A stretch of 64,000 nt of DNA from Acephala macrosclerotiorum (Eukaryota; Ascomycota; Leotiomycetes; Helotiales; Mollisiaceae). Shown here piece after piece: positions 11,344-25,616 of this stretch. The stretch's first letter is position 1, and every line of letters starts with the position of its first letter. The stretch covers positions 62,001 to 126,000 of the forward strand of contig MU119224.1 in assembly GCA_014904845.1 (NCBI GenBank), given 5' to 3'. Below the pieces are notes generated by a model, which was not told the origin of the DNA, did not search any database, and worked only from the letters and a program-made list of their open reading frames with translations. The position numbers and the translations under genes are program-made.

Positions 11344-13543
11344 TCATCTTCTCTTCTTCGATGACATTGCTTCGAATGCATCATCGTCGTCGGAAATCTC
11401 ATCATCACTGAGCTCTCTGGACGCCCGTGATTTTGCCTGAGATTGAGTGAAGGTAAGCTGGGTTTGACGTCCCTTCGTCGCTGCAGCTCTCTTGGGCTGA
11501 GCTTTGGGTGTAGGTGCTTCACCAAGCATAACCACATCGTCGTCTTCATCGTCACTTGGCTCCGCAATCTTCTTTCGTCCTTTAGCAGGTGCCTTGGTTT
11601 TAGCTGGGGGTTTCGTCTTCGGAGGTGCCTTGGGCTTGGCGGGTGCCTTCTTTACGGGTGCCTTCTTCCCCGCTGGCTTCTTCGCGGTAGCTGATAGCAG
11701 AGATGCCCCATCGTCCTCATCATCGTCTTCTTGACGGACAGTATTGTTTTCCTCAAACGCGCCAGGTTGATCCTCCCATGCTCCTAGGGCATCGTTCCAG
11801 TCATCGGGCTTAGGTCGCAGCTTGCCCTTCTTCTTAGACTTCTTCCGAAGGCCAGCGGCGAATGTGGCTTCTTGCTTAGCCCGAATCTCCTCCATGAAAG
11901 GCTCCAGATCCTCTTCATCCTCATCCATTTGGACAACCATCATCTCCTTAACTTGATTCGCGAGTTCTTCCTCGACAAACGTGTCCATGATGTTTTTGTC
12001 ATCCTTCTCTACGTACTGTGTGATAGCATCCCCGAAGGGTGCTTGTGGAATAATTTTGAGTGATTGAGCACTCAAGTATTCGTGAACAAGCTTTCCCACC
12101 TTGACATTGTCGCTGTCCAGAGCTGCCAAGACAGCTTCATCGGGCATATGGCTTTCAGCCTTGGTACCCCCTACTCCTTGTTAGCTTGCACGAACCGCAC
12201 CGCAACGCCATGTACTTACTTGTGGCAACTTTCTTCTTGTAGAATTGTACTACATCCGTGACGTTGGCGACGTGACCTTGGAATCTATTCGAGAATCGCT
12301 GTGGATTTTCTAGATCAAATTTCCCGCCGTCAGGAGCCGTGTGCTCAACCTTGATTCTCACGAGGGGAAGTGGCACTTCGTCTGGAGCATCGTCTGGATC
12401 TTGTGCAGCCAGCCAGTCGGATTTTGCTTCCTCAATAAGCTCCTTGACGACATCGCTCAGCTTGTCGACAAGCTTGATTCTGTTATCCTTAACCCTCGCA
12501 AGGTTTTTGAACCGAGGGTCGGTTGCTAGAACGAGATCGCGGGTGATGAATGGTCTCACAGTCTTGAGCCGAATCTTCTTTGTGGTGAACTGCTTCCCAG
12601 TGACGCTGATGATAGCAACGTGTTTCGCAACAGCTTCTCCAGGAACCAAAGATGTCGCAATGGAGGACCCAGGCTGCATAACCTGGAACATCATTTCGGG
12701 GTTCAGTCTAGGATCGATCAGGCATTCGTGTTCATGGCCCCAGACGACAAGATCCATGAAATCCGGGAGGAAGTTTTCTGGCAGGTAGCTAGTCTCGGTA
12801 TGCGCGTGATGATTCTGGTGGACTGCCATCAAGTTGAACCAGTCTTTCTTTTGTGTCCCAGGGGTGTAGAGCTTGACATTCTTGTCCCTAAAAGTCCGAA
12901 ACAATCTCTCATCACGAACATTGCTCATGCCATACAGGGCTAGCTTGGTCTGTCCTTTTTGTAAGAGGACCGGCTTGATCTCGATTTTGTCTGTTTCGGG
13001 AACCTTGCCAAAGTAGTTGAGCAGACCAGAAACTTGAAGAAGGTCTAGGGAGCAGAAGTGTCCATCTCCTGAAGGGTCATCGTGATTACCATGGATGGAG
13101 AAGACGGGTATTGAAATGTTGATGTCGGGATCTTCGTAGTTGACGTGATGAGTTCCAAGGACATCCGTAGCATCGCTCAGGAACTCTAGTTCGCAAGGTT
13201 TGTCACCCAAGCAGTTCTGTCGAAGCGATCGCATAACCTGGTACATTGCTTTTCTGGATGGGGCATTGTCGTGGAAGAGATCGCCTGCCAAAAGAACCAT
13301 ATCGACCTAAGATAGTGAGCAGGTGTCCAAGAAAGTCAATATACTACCTACGTCTTCTGTCTTTGCTAGTTGCATGACTTCGTCGAAACTGGCCCAGCTA
13401 TCATCCTTGCGCACAGGGTCTCGTTCAGCATAGCCAACATGACTATCAGTGGCAATGAGAATTCGAATCGTATCCGCAGCTATAAGGTGTCAGTATAACG
13501 AAAATGCTATGGGAAGTGCAAACAGACCTCTTGGGGGCGGCAT
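11344..13543 (-). CDS. MRE11: Double-strand break repair nuclease MRE11
   Basis: Nuclease subunit of the Mre11-Rad50-Nbs1 complex, which processes DNA ends and signals breaks in the nucleus. Four exons on the minus strand: 13543-13528 (only 16 nt), 13479-13352, 13306-12220 and 12170-11344, for 685 residues. All five metallophosphoesterase motifs are present: IATDSHVGY (Asp17, His19), GDLFHDN (Asp57), GNHDD (121-125), the VHQNHHAH segment and WGHEHE. The Mre11 DNA-binding/capping domain follows. The C-terminal third is low complexity: a Lys/Pro/Ala repeat like histone H1 tails, then acidic DDEDDD blocks and a short RQTQLTF motif near the end. The start is supported by the conserved [16 protein letters not shown] beginning obtained only after splicing. 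Divergently transcribed from the mitochondrial S19 gene, with 311 bases between start codons. Confidence 0.95.
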
Positions 13544-13854
13544 ATTGATGACTAGAGTGTTGCGCTCTTAGCATCTTCCGTTGATAATGAAGAGCCTATT
13601 ATTCATGGATGTCGAGAGTAGAAGAGTATCAGTTGAAACGCGCGTACTTGAGGAGTTTCTTGCGCGTTGGTTGTGTACAATTCCTTGATCGCGAGATATG
13701 ACGGATGTTTGTAGGTAGCTTTCTTGGTAGACCGGGTGGGAGACGCGAATGATTTTAGCTACCCAAGTAGCGCGTTTAACCCCTGCAAGCGATTTTCCGA
13801 ACTTTTGAAGTCACATCAGACGAGGAGCCGTCGAACACAACTACCACAGTAACA
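13544..13854. promoter_or_regulatory. Divergent promoter, MRE11 / mitochondrial S19
   Basis: 311 bases separate the two start codons, so both genes must share this space for 5' control. It contains several ACGCG/GCGCGT elements (about 13635, 13740 and 13768), which resemble the core of the MluI cell-cycle box (ACGCGT) used by yeast DNA-repair and replication genes. Sharing is seen in the layout; cell-cycle control is inference. Confidence 0.55.
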
Positions 13855-14297
13855 ATGATTCCAACTCGTACTCTCCTAGCGCGTTCGGTCTGGAAAGGTA
13901 GGCTTCTTGGTCTGCCAAGTCTCCTTATGAGCTGTCACTGACACTGCCTAGGGCCGAATATTGTTCCGTACGAGAGATTGTCCCTATACCGTCGGACTTC
14001 TGCTCACAGAGTTGCATAGTCTTCCCATCCAGCGAGCTGCTCCAGGTCAGAAAGTACCACCCATTAAAACTCAGGCACGATCTGCGACCATCCTACCCAA
14101 CTTCGTCGGCCTCGTATTCCAAGTCCACAATGGCAAGATATACAACGATGTGTTAATCACTGAAGATATGGTGGGACACAAGCTTGGAGAGTTTTCAGCG
14201 TATGAACCACAATTTTAAGATATTATCGTATGCACAGAGCTGACTTTATTCTAGGACAAGAAAACGCTTTACGTACAAGCAGAGCAAGAATAAGTAG
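13855..14297 (+). CDS. Mitochondrial small-subunit ribosomal protein S19 (uS19m)
   Basis: Part of the mitoribosome small subunit head. Four tiny exons: 13855-13897, 13952-13967 (16 nt), 14020-14199 and 14255-14297, giving 93 residues. After splicing the protein reads as a full S19: basic N-terminus ending SVWKGPNIVP, then LPIQR, the core stretch [12 protein letters not shown] (the S19 signature region), [17 protein letters not shown] and the closing [13 protein letters not shown]. The micro-exon is required: reading straight through gives a stop within about 50 bases, and only the CATAG acceptor at 14019 restores the known GPNIVPLPIQR order. The basic N-terminus fits mitochondrial import. Shares a promoter with MRE11. 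Confidence 0.9.
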
Positions 14298-14775
14298 ACG
14301 AATTATAGAGGCTAGGAATTGGCGTTCAGGGACCGAGCATTGTATTGGCAAGGCATATTAGGATGTATTGTACGAGAATGGATGATATGGAAGATGTTCA
14401 TGAGGCAGGTTCCCTTGCTTTGGGCAAGGTATCGAGGCTTTGTGATGGGGGGCATCCAAGTGACTGGGATAGCGTGCCAGTCCCTGAGCCACCTATATAG
14501 AGATCCTGAGATGAGAGGAGCTGCTAGTTGGACACAGGGATGAAGAGACAGAAAGCTCAGATTTCGGCTTTGCAAGATGTACACTCTTGTCAGGGCAAGA
14601 CATATTCTCCTTGTTTCTACCCTCAGTACCAATCGCAATCTTATGTATAGCACCCTCTATGGCGATGCATCATTTCCAAATTCGTGACCTCTAGACGCCG
14701 CATAATAGAACGCCATGATGCCATTCCTTCCATGCAGAAAATCCAGACCATGCACCCGTACCCATTGCCATTCAT
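14298..14775. other. Convergent spacer between S19 and TAF10
   Basis: 3' regions of two converging genes; frames on both strands are short and without recognisable content. No gene supported. Confidence 0.6.
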
Positions 14776-15402
14776 TTAGCGATAGAATTCACCTCTTTTC
14801 ACATTGACACCGTATTCTCCAACTGCCATTCCAAGATCCTCCATCGTTAACACTGTCCTATTCTGGCTTCCGCCTTGTCCTCCACCTCCATACCCAGGAC
14901 GTTGGATGCCAAGTGGACCACCGCGGCCGGGTGCTTCTTTGCTACCCGGAGCAGTTGATGGTTGGCCGGGCACTGGAAACCCTGCAGCAGCTCCTAAGTT
15001 GCCCATAGGATTGTTGGCATTGGAAGAGTTCGAGGATCGGATTCGGGAATATTGGTAGGCATCAGCAGCGATATCTGCGATGAACTTCTGCGTCGCAAGC
15101 GCGAGGAGGCGGGCGAGTCGTGGATCAGTCTGAGGTGGGGGAGGGAGCCCAGCTTTGGTGAGGTAATAGTTGGTCACAGCATCGGGAATCTTGTTATGAT
15201 CAATCTCGGTACAATAGAAAGAATTGCTCGAACTTACGATAGGCGCATAATCGTCCATCTTGGAGAGGAACTCTTTGAGGGACGCATCTTTCCGAACGGG
15301 AAGTTTGGGCTCTGGAGGCGGCGCAAGAGGATCGACTTCCTCATCAGTATTGCTGGCTGGGACAAGATCCTTTGAGGGGTCCGGTGATTCTGCGTTCGCC
15401 AT
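14776..15402 (-). CDS. TAF10: Transcription initiation factor TFIID/SAGA subunit TAF10
   Basis: Histone-fold subunit shared by TFIID and, in fungi, the SAGA coactivator. Two exons (15402-15238 and 15189-14776) give 192 residues. The intron of 48 nt has a GTAAGT donor and a TCATAAC branch site; removing it joins DDYAPI directly to [10 protein letters not shown], the conserved TAF10 order. The histone fold spans roughly residues 48-110, with [18 protein letters not shown] and [18 protein letters not shown] Gly/Pro/Asn-rich insert follows, then the conserved C-terminal helix-forming segment [17 protein letters not shown]. The intron length is a multiple of three and has no stop, so a retained form would also be translatable (see findings). 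Divergent from PRP43. Confidence 0.93.
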   Translation of the reverse strand: MANAESPDPSKDLVPASNTDEEVDPLAPPPEPKLPVRKDASLKEFLSKMDDYAPIVSSSNSFYCTEIDHNKIPDAVTNYYLTKAGLPPPPQTDPRLARLLALATQKFIADIAADAYQYSRIRSSNSSNANNPMGNLGAAAGFPVPGQPSTAPGSKEAPGRGGPLGIQRPGYGGGGQGGSQNRTVLTMEDLGMAVGEYGVNVKRGEFYR

Positions 15403-15605
15403 TGTTATGTTGTATGATGGGACTTGATAGCGCCTACGAAACTTGAAGTTGATATCAGCGTATACACGTGACCGATAGGTAGATAAGGTTAGCGTTTAGC
15501 CTATAAGATCTGCTATCGCATTTCTATTTGGACTCGATTCTCAAATTTTCAGCCTTGCAGGCAACATTCAAGTAAACAGCAAAACCACTCCTCACAGCAA
15601 TCACG
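15403..15605. promoter_or_regulatory. Divergent promoter, TAF10 / PRP43
   Basis: Only 203 bases separate the two start codons. It holds one CACGTG E-box (15465-15470, extended to ACACGTGAC). Two basal RNA-metabolism genes therefore share one short control region; co-regulation is inferred from layout. Confidence 0.6.
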
Positions 15606-18009
<2,404 letters not shown>

Positions 18010-21000
18010 GTCCTGTGACTCGATTTCCTCCCATTTGCCGGCTTTCCAAATCTAGATCTCGAGTTGTCGAATATGGACATGGACGTGGGGGAGGTGGGGT
18101 ATTAAACGGGCATATCTCCGGTGTTCTTAGGGCTAGACGGGCGTACAAAAGGACCTTGATGTGTTTAGAAGCAGCTGACTGCATTCAAATACCCGCAGCA
18201 GCTATGTAATGAAAATGAATAGTGGGATGTCCCTCGTACCTCGCGCCATGCCCTGCCTTTGACGACTTGAACTTTGAAATAATTTAAAACTTTTAACTAA
18301 GAGCTTTATTCGCACCGGCTCGCTGGCGCGAGTGGGGGCGTTCCCCCCCCCAAAGCTCTACGGGGAGCTGGAGCTATTCTATGGGGAGCTTTAAATACCA
18401 AAAGCGATACATCTTAGCGTTTCTTGGCAAAACCTTAGCGCAAACACGTGCCGCAAATATCACGTTTTATTACGTAAACTCTACGTGGACTTTTTTTCCT
18501 TTAGCAGGAAACCTTTAACTATCGTCAAAGGCACATTGACCAAAGATCCATCCGTGTCTCATTCGCAGGGATATTTTACCGAAATCAGGAACTCGGGGGT
18601 ACCAAGTACCGCCGTGGGGAAGTATCGAAAGAATTTTTGTTGAGTTGACCCCGTAGGTTGGTCATCTTGACTGTGCATGAGCCTGCGTGGGTTGACTTTA
18701 ATGTTATGATTCTTATAGGCAATTCGCAGCAACATCAAATCAAAAAATAAGATAGCAAGTGCGATATGTGAAAGGTGATATTGTCGAATGGGAAGTCATC
18801 CGAAACCCTGAGCAATAGTTATGTCGTGCGTCGCGAGTTTAACTCTAGGGCGCAAGTTTGTCTTGTAGTTGCATATTTCAGATCGCTGGCTTATTAGCTC
18901 TATCCCTCCATATGTAGGACAAGTGTGTTGCCAAGTGTGGAAGTAATGTGTAAGTGTAGCGGGCCGGGTCTGTCTTACCTTATTTCCTCTCGCAGGGCTG
19001 GCTGGATGGTGAATGTTGGGAACGTGGGAATTGTGAACTGGTTTCTGACACTGTATGAGGAAACGTGATGAGTCGAATGTGGATCGACTTGATCGGGCGA
19101 GGTACTTTCTGCAACGGCCCGATCGGGACGAATTTCTATTGTCTCATGTTTTGAATTCGGGAACTCTCGATCATTGGTTCAGATCGATTTTAATTTTTTC
19201 TCTAGAGTCATCAGCTTAAACTCTCTTAAATTAAGTCTAAGGATGTCTTTAAGTTTAAAGATTTACTAGGACAATATTTTAGCATGTACTGTGCCTGACA
19301 ATCCCAGATAAATCGAGGATGGTAAGCATACAGGAGCTGCACCTTCCCGCCGTCTCGTCTCATCCCGCTCTCAGCGCATGTCAAACTTACATGGCCCGTT
19401 CCTATCTCCGAGTTACACAAGCATCTCGCCAATGATGTTAACTGAGAAAGCCAAAGAATGCTTGTAGCACGAAAGTGAAGCCACTTAATACACAGCGTGG
19501 AGTGGGGACGTAGACCGGGTAGTCGGTCGCAAAGAGGAGAATTCTATCGTCTTCCATCGCCTTCCGTCGACTTGGTGTGAGGCTCTGGAGGAAGTGGGTG
19601 TATAGTAGCAATGCATGAGAAAAGAGATCGTGTGCGGGCCATCGTGGGCCGGTGTGGAGGTGGCCGGTTGAGAGGGTTCATTGGTGAGAGTTGATGAGGC
19701 TCTTTTGAGCGCCTTGAATGCAGATATATACCAGATACCAGAAATTCAGGGGGAAGGGGACAAGAATGGCTTTCAGATTTCGAAAGGTTTCATATGCCAA
19801 GTAACTTTGGAGCATCAAGAAGCGAGGAAATGAAAGATGGGAGATATGGCCCGACACCGTCTTTCATTCCTCTGCTAGAGACAAAAATGGTGATAGGTGT
19901 AACGACGACATCGAAACGCGAGCCTCGGGCCGTACCGACAACAGTTGACTAAGACTAGAAAAAACAAAGACAACGCGGCATGAGGAAGCCGAGAGACCTT
20001 GCTTCCGGCCCGAGAGTCTCCCGCACACCCAGTCGCGGAGGGGGCGAAACTTCTCCAACCAGGGGGATAAGAGACAAATAATGGTATGCTGTCCAAGGTG
20101 GTTTTGGAGATTGAAGTGCTGAGTGTCGATGAGCAGCAACTGGTCGTCAATGCTACGCTATTGTCAGTACGACACTCCACATTGACCGGCTTCAGACCAA
20201 ACAAAGCTGATTGCCCCGGTTAGTGACCGTTGTGAGTGGGGCAAGTTGCGTGCATGCTCGCTAAGATTGGTAGAGCCATTTGCTGGAAAGTATCAGAACA
20301 GTACTGTACGGAGGTACTGGGCAGCAGCCAGAGCCAAACAGCATGCCCAGGAAGTCGAAGAAGGGACGCCGTGGCATCTGGGCTGATGGGCTGATGCTGA
20401 TTTGACTTTCGGGGGATCGGGTACCTCCACGCCGCAGCAGCAGAGTGCACTGACGTCTTTCTTCTCTGCGTGCCCTTCACGTGGAATACCGTTGCATCCT
20501 GGACATCATCCTGGACATCTTGGAAGTTCCCTTTGGAGATCCTTGCATGTCGCGCTGATCCCACTGGGCGGAGACTTCGAGACGGTAAAAGTGTGGAGCA
20601 GGCCTGACAAAACGTGCAAGGGTAGTGGTGGTGCGAGCGTCCAGGGTCGACATGGGCGCTCCTTGGGCAGCACAGGGGCGTGCAACCGAGGGATGGTACC
20701 TATCAGAGTAGAAAAACTCGTCTTCAATCGATCGCCGTAGAGGGCCATCAACTCCATACGGATCAGCTCAAGAACTCCCCGTGGCGAGGGGAGCGAGGAA
20801 AAGATGATGATAGATGATGAGAGAGCACTCCCACTTCGGCTGCTTGTATGCGGTGCTTGAACTCCGCAACATCCAGCAGAAATACAGACAGTTCTGTACA
20901 ATACAGTGCTGTATTCGTACCTCAGTACTCGCTCCCGCGGGTGACCATCAAGAACGATAACGTGTTCGGTGATGGCTGCGAGACGCCACTTCGAAACAGC

Positions 21001-21897
21001 ATTTTGGCTTCTGGAAGACAGCGTGATTGGAGATGCACCCCTGACGCCGATACATCCGACTGTTCATCCGGTATATTACTCGTATTGCTAGGTACTTTGC
21101 ATGCAGAGGAGTTCGTGGAAAGTTTGTTCATCGCCGCTCCAGAAAACGCCATGAAGCCGTTGACGGTTGTGGAAAGGAAAAAGGTGGAACCGGACGTTGC
21201 CTTCCAGGCGTTCCCTGCATCTGATAAGCCCGCTCCGTGACCGAATGCAATTTTCTGTCGCCGGAGCGCCGCACAGATTGAAACAGTGTAGGATTGGCAT
21301 TACGGAGTATTGCAATCAACAAGTCAAGCAGTGAACGGTACCAGCCTGCATCAGAGTCTGCATATTCTCATATGGTCGTAGCTCGGCCTCCAGACACAGT
21401 CCGAGGCTCGAGCTGATGCAGTGGCTGTGGGAGCGTTGAGCGTTGCAGCATCAGCGATGCAACGCGCAGAATTGAAAAATCCAAACCTGCAAATGCCCTC
21501 AGCGTCGTGATGGCAGGCTGTGGCCGCCCCTAGTTCAATGCTTCCGGGACGCATTTAAGCGAGAAATCCTCGGATGATTTGAGCTCCAAAAACGCGTGGG
21601 ACTAAAACGGGGGGAGGGCTCATTTGCGGGAGAGGGCGTGATGACAAGGTCTGGCAGACCAGGGGCAGTCGCCCTTGTAGAGCTTGGTGGGCGTATCCTA
21701 TATATCCTGGCCTGAGATCACTTTTCTTTTTCCTGACTTCGAGGTCCGCCTTCCAACTTCCTCGGTGCTATCAATTGAGTTCGGCAAGAACTCTCAAAGC
21801 CATTCTTATACCTTTCGAGGTACCTTCCATTATCCAAACACCGCGCCTCACGCGTGGGTAAAAACGCTTTACTACCAGCGGGTAGTAGTCCATCAAA
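18010..21897. other. Gene-poor region with short structured and AT-rich blocks
   Basis: No gene can be supported in 3.9 kb. At 18295-18400 there is a compact run of hairpins and an AAAGCTC/GAGCTTT inverted pair (listed separately). Frames at 20.2-21.3 kb occur on both strands with GTACTGTAC-like and TACGGAGTA elements (exact copy at 21301-21309). A TATATA element at about 21696 probably belongs to the small gene that starts at 21898. Confidence 0.5.
18299..18397. repeat. Short element with clustered hairpins (possible miniature element remnant)
   Basis: Seen directly: CTCGC-tggc-GCGAG stem-loop at about 18319-18332, GGGGG-cgtt-CCCCC at about 18334-18347 inside a nine-C run, and AAAGCTC at about 18352 matching GAGCTTT at about 18387, with another GAGCTTT at about 18301. 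No clear terminal inverted repeats with target duplication and no second copy in this window, so a mobile origin is only a possibility. Confidence 0.35.
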
Positions 21898-22376
21898 ATG
21901 AGTGGCTCAGGAGGATATTATAAGTACCGGTGCAAGTACTGGTTGACCTACAATTGCCCGCATTGGGTCTGGGTGAACAATGCGCCATGTGCTCACTGCC
22001 TGGTATGCCGACCCCAGAAGTCCCAGATGGAGCTCGAGTAGCCAAGAAACTTGCTAATGACTAACAGGCAGATGGTCGTGATTCGGATGTTGGTGTTATG
22101 CCAGGCCCCTTTCGTATCTCGCGAGAAGTGTACGTCCCGCAGCTCGAGAACGGCTCGCTCCATTACACGATTATGGAGATTATTGCCGCCAGTGATTTCG
22201 ACAGCGGATGGGCAGTGAAAGACCTACCCACTCAACCTTTCCCCACTGCAACAGGACCTACCGCGGTCAATCTGACGGCGATGGAAGGGGTTGATACTCA
22301 GAGGATTCCCAAGAGTGGATTCCAAGCTCCAGCGGATGGAGGAAGCTGGACTGGGACTGGCGTCAGCCTCGGATAA
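21898..22376 (+). CDS. Small conserved-looking protein with an N-terminal four-cysteine motif
   Basis: Two exons (21898-22002, 22068-22376; GTATGC donor, ACTAACAG acceptor) encode 137 residues. I do not recognise a named family, although the opening MSGSGGYYKYRCKYW strongly resembles uncharacterised small proteins of other filamentous ascomycetes as far as I recall. The first 35 residues are aromatic-rich with cysteines at 12, 20, 31 and 34 (spacing C-x7-C-x10-C-x2-C), suitable for one metal ion. The rest is mostly polar and probably flexible. There is no signal peptide or membrane helix, so it is likely intracellular. A TATA-like TATATA lies about 200 bases upstream of the start. The exon junction keeps the frame exactly. 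Function unknown. Confidence 0.7.
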
Positions 22377-25300
22377 CTCTCACTCCAGAGTATCTTCGGA
22401 GGCATCATGTATGCCGCCCGCGGCTCCGTGGACGAGTTTGGGGGCTCGATGTGGCGGCCGGAATGAGCTTCTGACCAGACGGTACTACCTGATCGAGATG
22501 CATGTGGGGATTTCTGCTGTTTGTCTCCTTGGACTGGCGTTCTGATGCGTAACGAATCATGTTAATTAACGACGACCTTTCTTTGTCGAAGGGAAATAAT
22601 TGGGATCGCCTCCAATTTGCTGGCTGGACTTTGACAGGCGGGAGCTAATGGCAACGGTGCGGAGAAACCGAATTTGAGCACTAACGAATGGAAAGGGAAG
22701 GGCAATGATCAACCCAAACAAATCAAGATTGAAATATCTGCGGACTCGGTCTCTTGGCGAGAGCTTGGAGAATAGCAGAGATCCAGAGAGAATCTTCCTC
22801 CCATCACAGGGAGCGATGCGTGTGGAGGATAAATTCAACTAGGTAGCCACAAATCTTCAAAACTGCCGACATCCGTCAAGCAACGCTGCCATGTGAAATG
22901 AAATATTGCACATCGTGACAATAACATGCACATGTAACGGTATTTCAAACGGGTGATTCAATCACTGACCCGATTGGCAGAAGCTTGAATAATATGTTCA
23001 ACCAGATTCCCAGAATAGTGGCCCGCCCGCATTAGGCGATGAAGGCTCGATGTAACCTCAGGACAGGACTCTGGGGTCTAAGGGAGGAATCGCGGTAAAA
23101 TAATAGGTATGTGCTCAACGCGGAGATTTTCCTCGCGGCCAATACAGTTGGACTGCATGATTGACCCCACTGGAGCGGCGTACCCTATCGGTGCTAATCG
23201 TGCCAGTAATCTGGACAACCTGTTGCTATGACGGTGATAAGTCGACCATAAAGAGCGAGGAATGGGGCATCGCATGGTGCGTGAGCAACTCCCAGCAAGG
23301 CCATCAATAGATTGGCTGGACGGGTGAGGATCGAAACTGGTAAGGACAAAGTGATCGAGCCTGTCAGAGTAGACATTGCTGCATCATCATTGCATGGCTG
23401 TCTGTACCTCGAGTCCTACCGTACCTTCTGGACTCCGGACCTCTGCGTTGTACAGAAATCTGATAAATGATAGAGTTACCGGTGATAGTTTGGTCGTCGA
23501 AAGTCTTACGACATGCGCAGATATTGGCAGTGAGGGAGTTGATGCTGGAGGCCAGAACATCCTGAGGCCTGGTGGGCCACCTGAAGAAAACTAACCTGAG
23601 ATGGAATGGAATGGGACCCAGTCCTCATCACGTGTGTGGCTGCTGATTTCATTCTTCGCTTCGTGACGACGACACATCAATCTTCTCGTCCCATATTGGA
23701 GTGAGACGGCTCGCTACAGCTCAGCTTGTTCAACACTCGAAAGATACTCTGCACTGTAAGCTTCGTGGTTGAAGGCCAGTTTGGCTCATTAAATCCAGCT
23801 GCGAGTTGCCAATGCAGTGCGTTTCTCTCACCTGAGCAGGCAAAACCAAAGCAAGAGCCCCCCGCACTTATGTCTAATCCAAGCTCCAGCACCAACATTG
23901 GAATGTCTATGAGGGGAGGGAAGGGGCCGAAGGGGGGTGAATTATGCTATGCTTCTTGTGGAAACAGGTATGGCGTAGCGATGACTTGGTGAGATTTCCT
24001 GCTCCGAAGTGAACCTTCGATGATCGTGGGTTCGAAATATTACGATACTAATGAACTCTGCCAAGCTGGCTGCTCTGATCTTGCTAGGTGTGTAGGGATG
24101 GCTACAATGTGGCTGTACGCAGCGTTGAGCGCAGATGTTGGGTCGAGGTTTTGTCGTACATGAGCGTATTCAGGACAAGCTCTGTGCTTGAACACCTTGC
24201 TTTGAGCCTACTCGATGGTTAGCATGAGTTCAACATGTTGGCCAGAGCTACAGCACAAAATCAGAAGAGGCTGTGGGTTTGGAATCGTACGAAAGTAGGA
24301 ATACTCTGACTCATCGGTGTTGCCTGAGGGAGATTCTTCTTACACGTCTCTCTGATCGAGGGTCTGCGATTCGAATTCTGTACAGCAGCAATTTTTCGTG
24401 TCTTGCTAGCAACGTAGCCGTGGAAATCTTACAAAATCACACTCACATGATGCTTGCGACTCATTTGTCGCCACAACTGATACCTCTCTACAACTCCTCT
24501 TTCGTTCCATAATCTTTCAAGGCCGCAGAGCCCTTTCTTCGTTGCGAATACCTGGGCAACTCTTCAATTCGGTCAATCTTTCTACAACCGATCCGTCGGT
24601 GAGCATTGTCTCCCCAGCAAGAAGACAGCCTCTTAGACACACAACTGTGCCTGCGATATTGCGATACTCAGAGAAAGAACGCTTTGCTTTGCGGCTTGCA
24701 AAGATTACAAAGGCCATAATTTCCAAGGCAAACAACGTCATGCTGAGTTCCTACACGTCCCGACACGTCCCTACATAAACCCAATTGTACTTAACACGTA
24801 CGCATCTGCTAACAGGTACATGAACAGACCCGCTGGTCGAGGTCAGCTTCCCTAATTCTTATCGACGCACGGCACCTCCATCGCATATCTGGCACAGCTA
24901 CACGTCTGTCTCTGTATAACTTTGACGACGGTAGGCTCTCTCCAACCCTTTCAACGCACACCTCAGCTGGGTGCGGTGGTGCATTCTTTGCTAAACACAA
25001 GTACACACGCCGCGGGCAATAATGATCGTTCAAGATCTAACCGAGAAGATCTGGCAAGTTGCTGTTTATCTTTAGGGAAGTCGCATCCGCTCGCTCCTGC
25101 TCTTGCAGTCGCACCTGTCATTTGGGTGGTCCTTGCCTTGCCTTGCCTTGCCTGCCAGATTGGATTGCCAAGCATTCGAGCTAACACTGCATTCTGTCCC
25201 TTCCAACTTTCTTCCTCTGACAACTACAATTCTCTTCAGACCTACATTCATTTGCTGCCTTCATATCACGCTTTCGACAATCACTTGCTTGTCTAGAACG

Positions 25301-25616
25301 GCTCTGAGACTTCCTCAGCTCTTGAGTGAAGTCTCGGCCAGCTGGTCCCATCCCCGACTGCTAATCAGACACCCAGCCATCACAACTTCATTGCCAACGG
25401 CTGCATCACTGACCGAATCATCGAAAACCTGCTGGAAAGGGCACACTTGTGGCCTTCACATTGCGTTGTACAACCCAGGCAAGCTGCTCACTCCAACCTT
25501 GTTAGAGAGGTATTGTACTTTGATTGGTAAGAGCTCTCTTCATGATATTTGGTTTACGGGTTTCGGCTGAATATATCTCCTAGCAAGCTTCGTCTAAAGC
25601 CTCAACAACGGTGACT
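22377..25616. other. Intergenic region and probable long leader of the next gene
   Basis: No coding gene is supported from 22.4 to 24.9 kb; frames are short and on both strands. The stretch from about 24.9 kb onward is C/T-rich, contains (CCTTG)4, and probably includes the transcribed leader of the gene at 25617. A possible leader intron runs from a GTAAGA donor at about 25528 to a TCCTAG acceptor at about 25581. Confidence 0.45.
25131..25150. repeat. (CCTTG)4 microsatellite
   Basis: Four perfect tandem copies of CCTTG in the presumed promoter or leader of the gene at 25617. Confidence 0.85.

Noticed and set aside
22566..22838. 90-residue minus-strand frame downstream of the Cys4 gene
   Set aside because: Isolated, no domain, basic composition without pattern; probably chance.
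24020..24045. GGGTTCGAAAT stretch resembling a tRNA T-loop
   Set aside because: No matching acceptor, D or anticodon stems could be found around it.
25103..25570. 155-residue frame upstream of the putative eIF4E-binding protein
   Set aside because: C/T-rich translation (many Leu, Ser, Thr, Pro) typical of a fungal leader; includes the CCTTG repeat and a likely leader intron.
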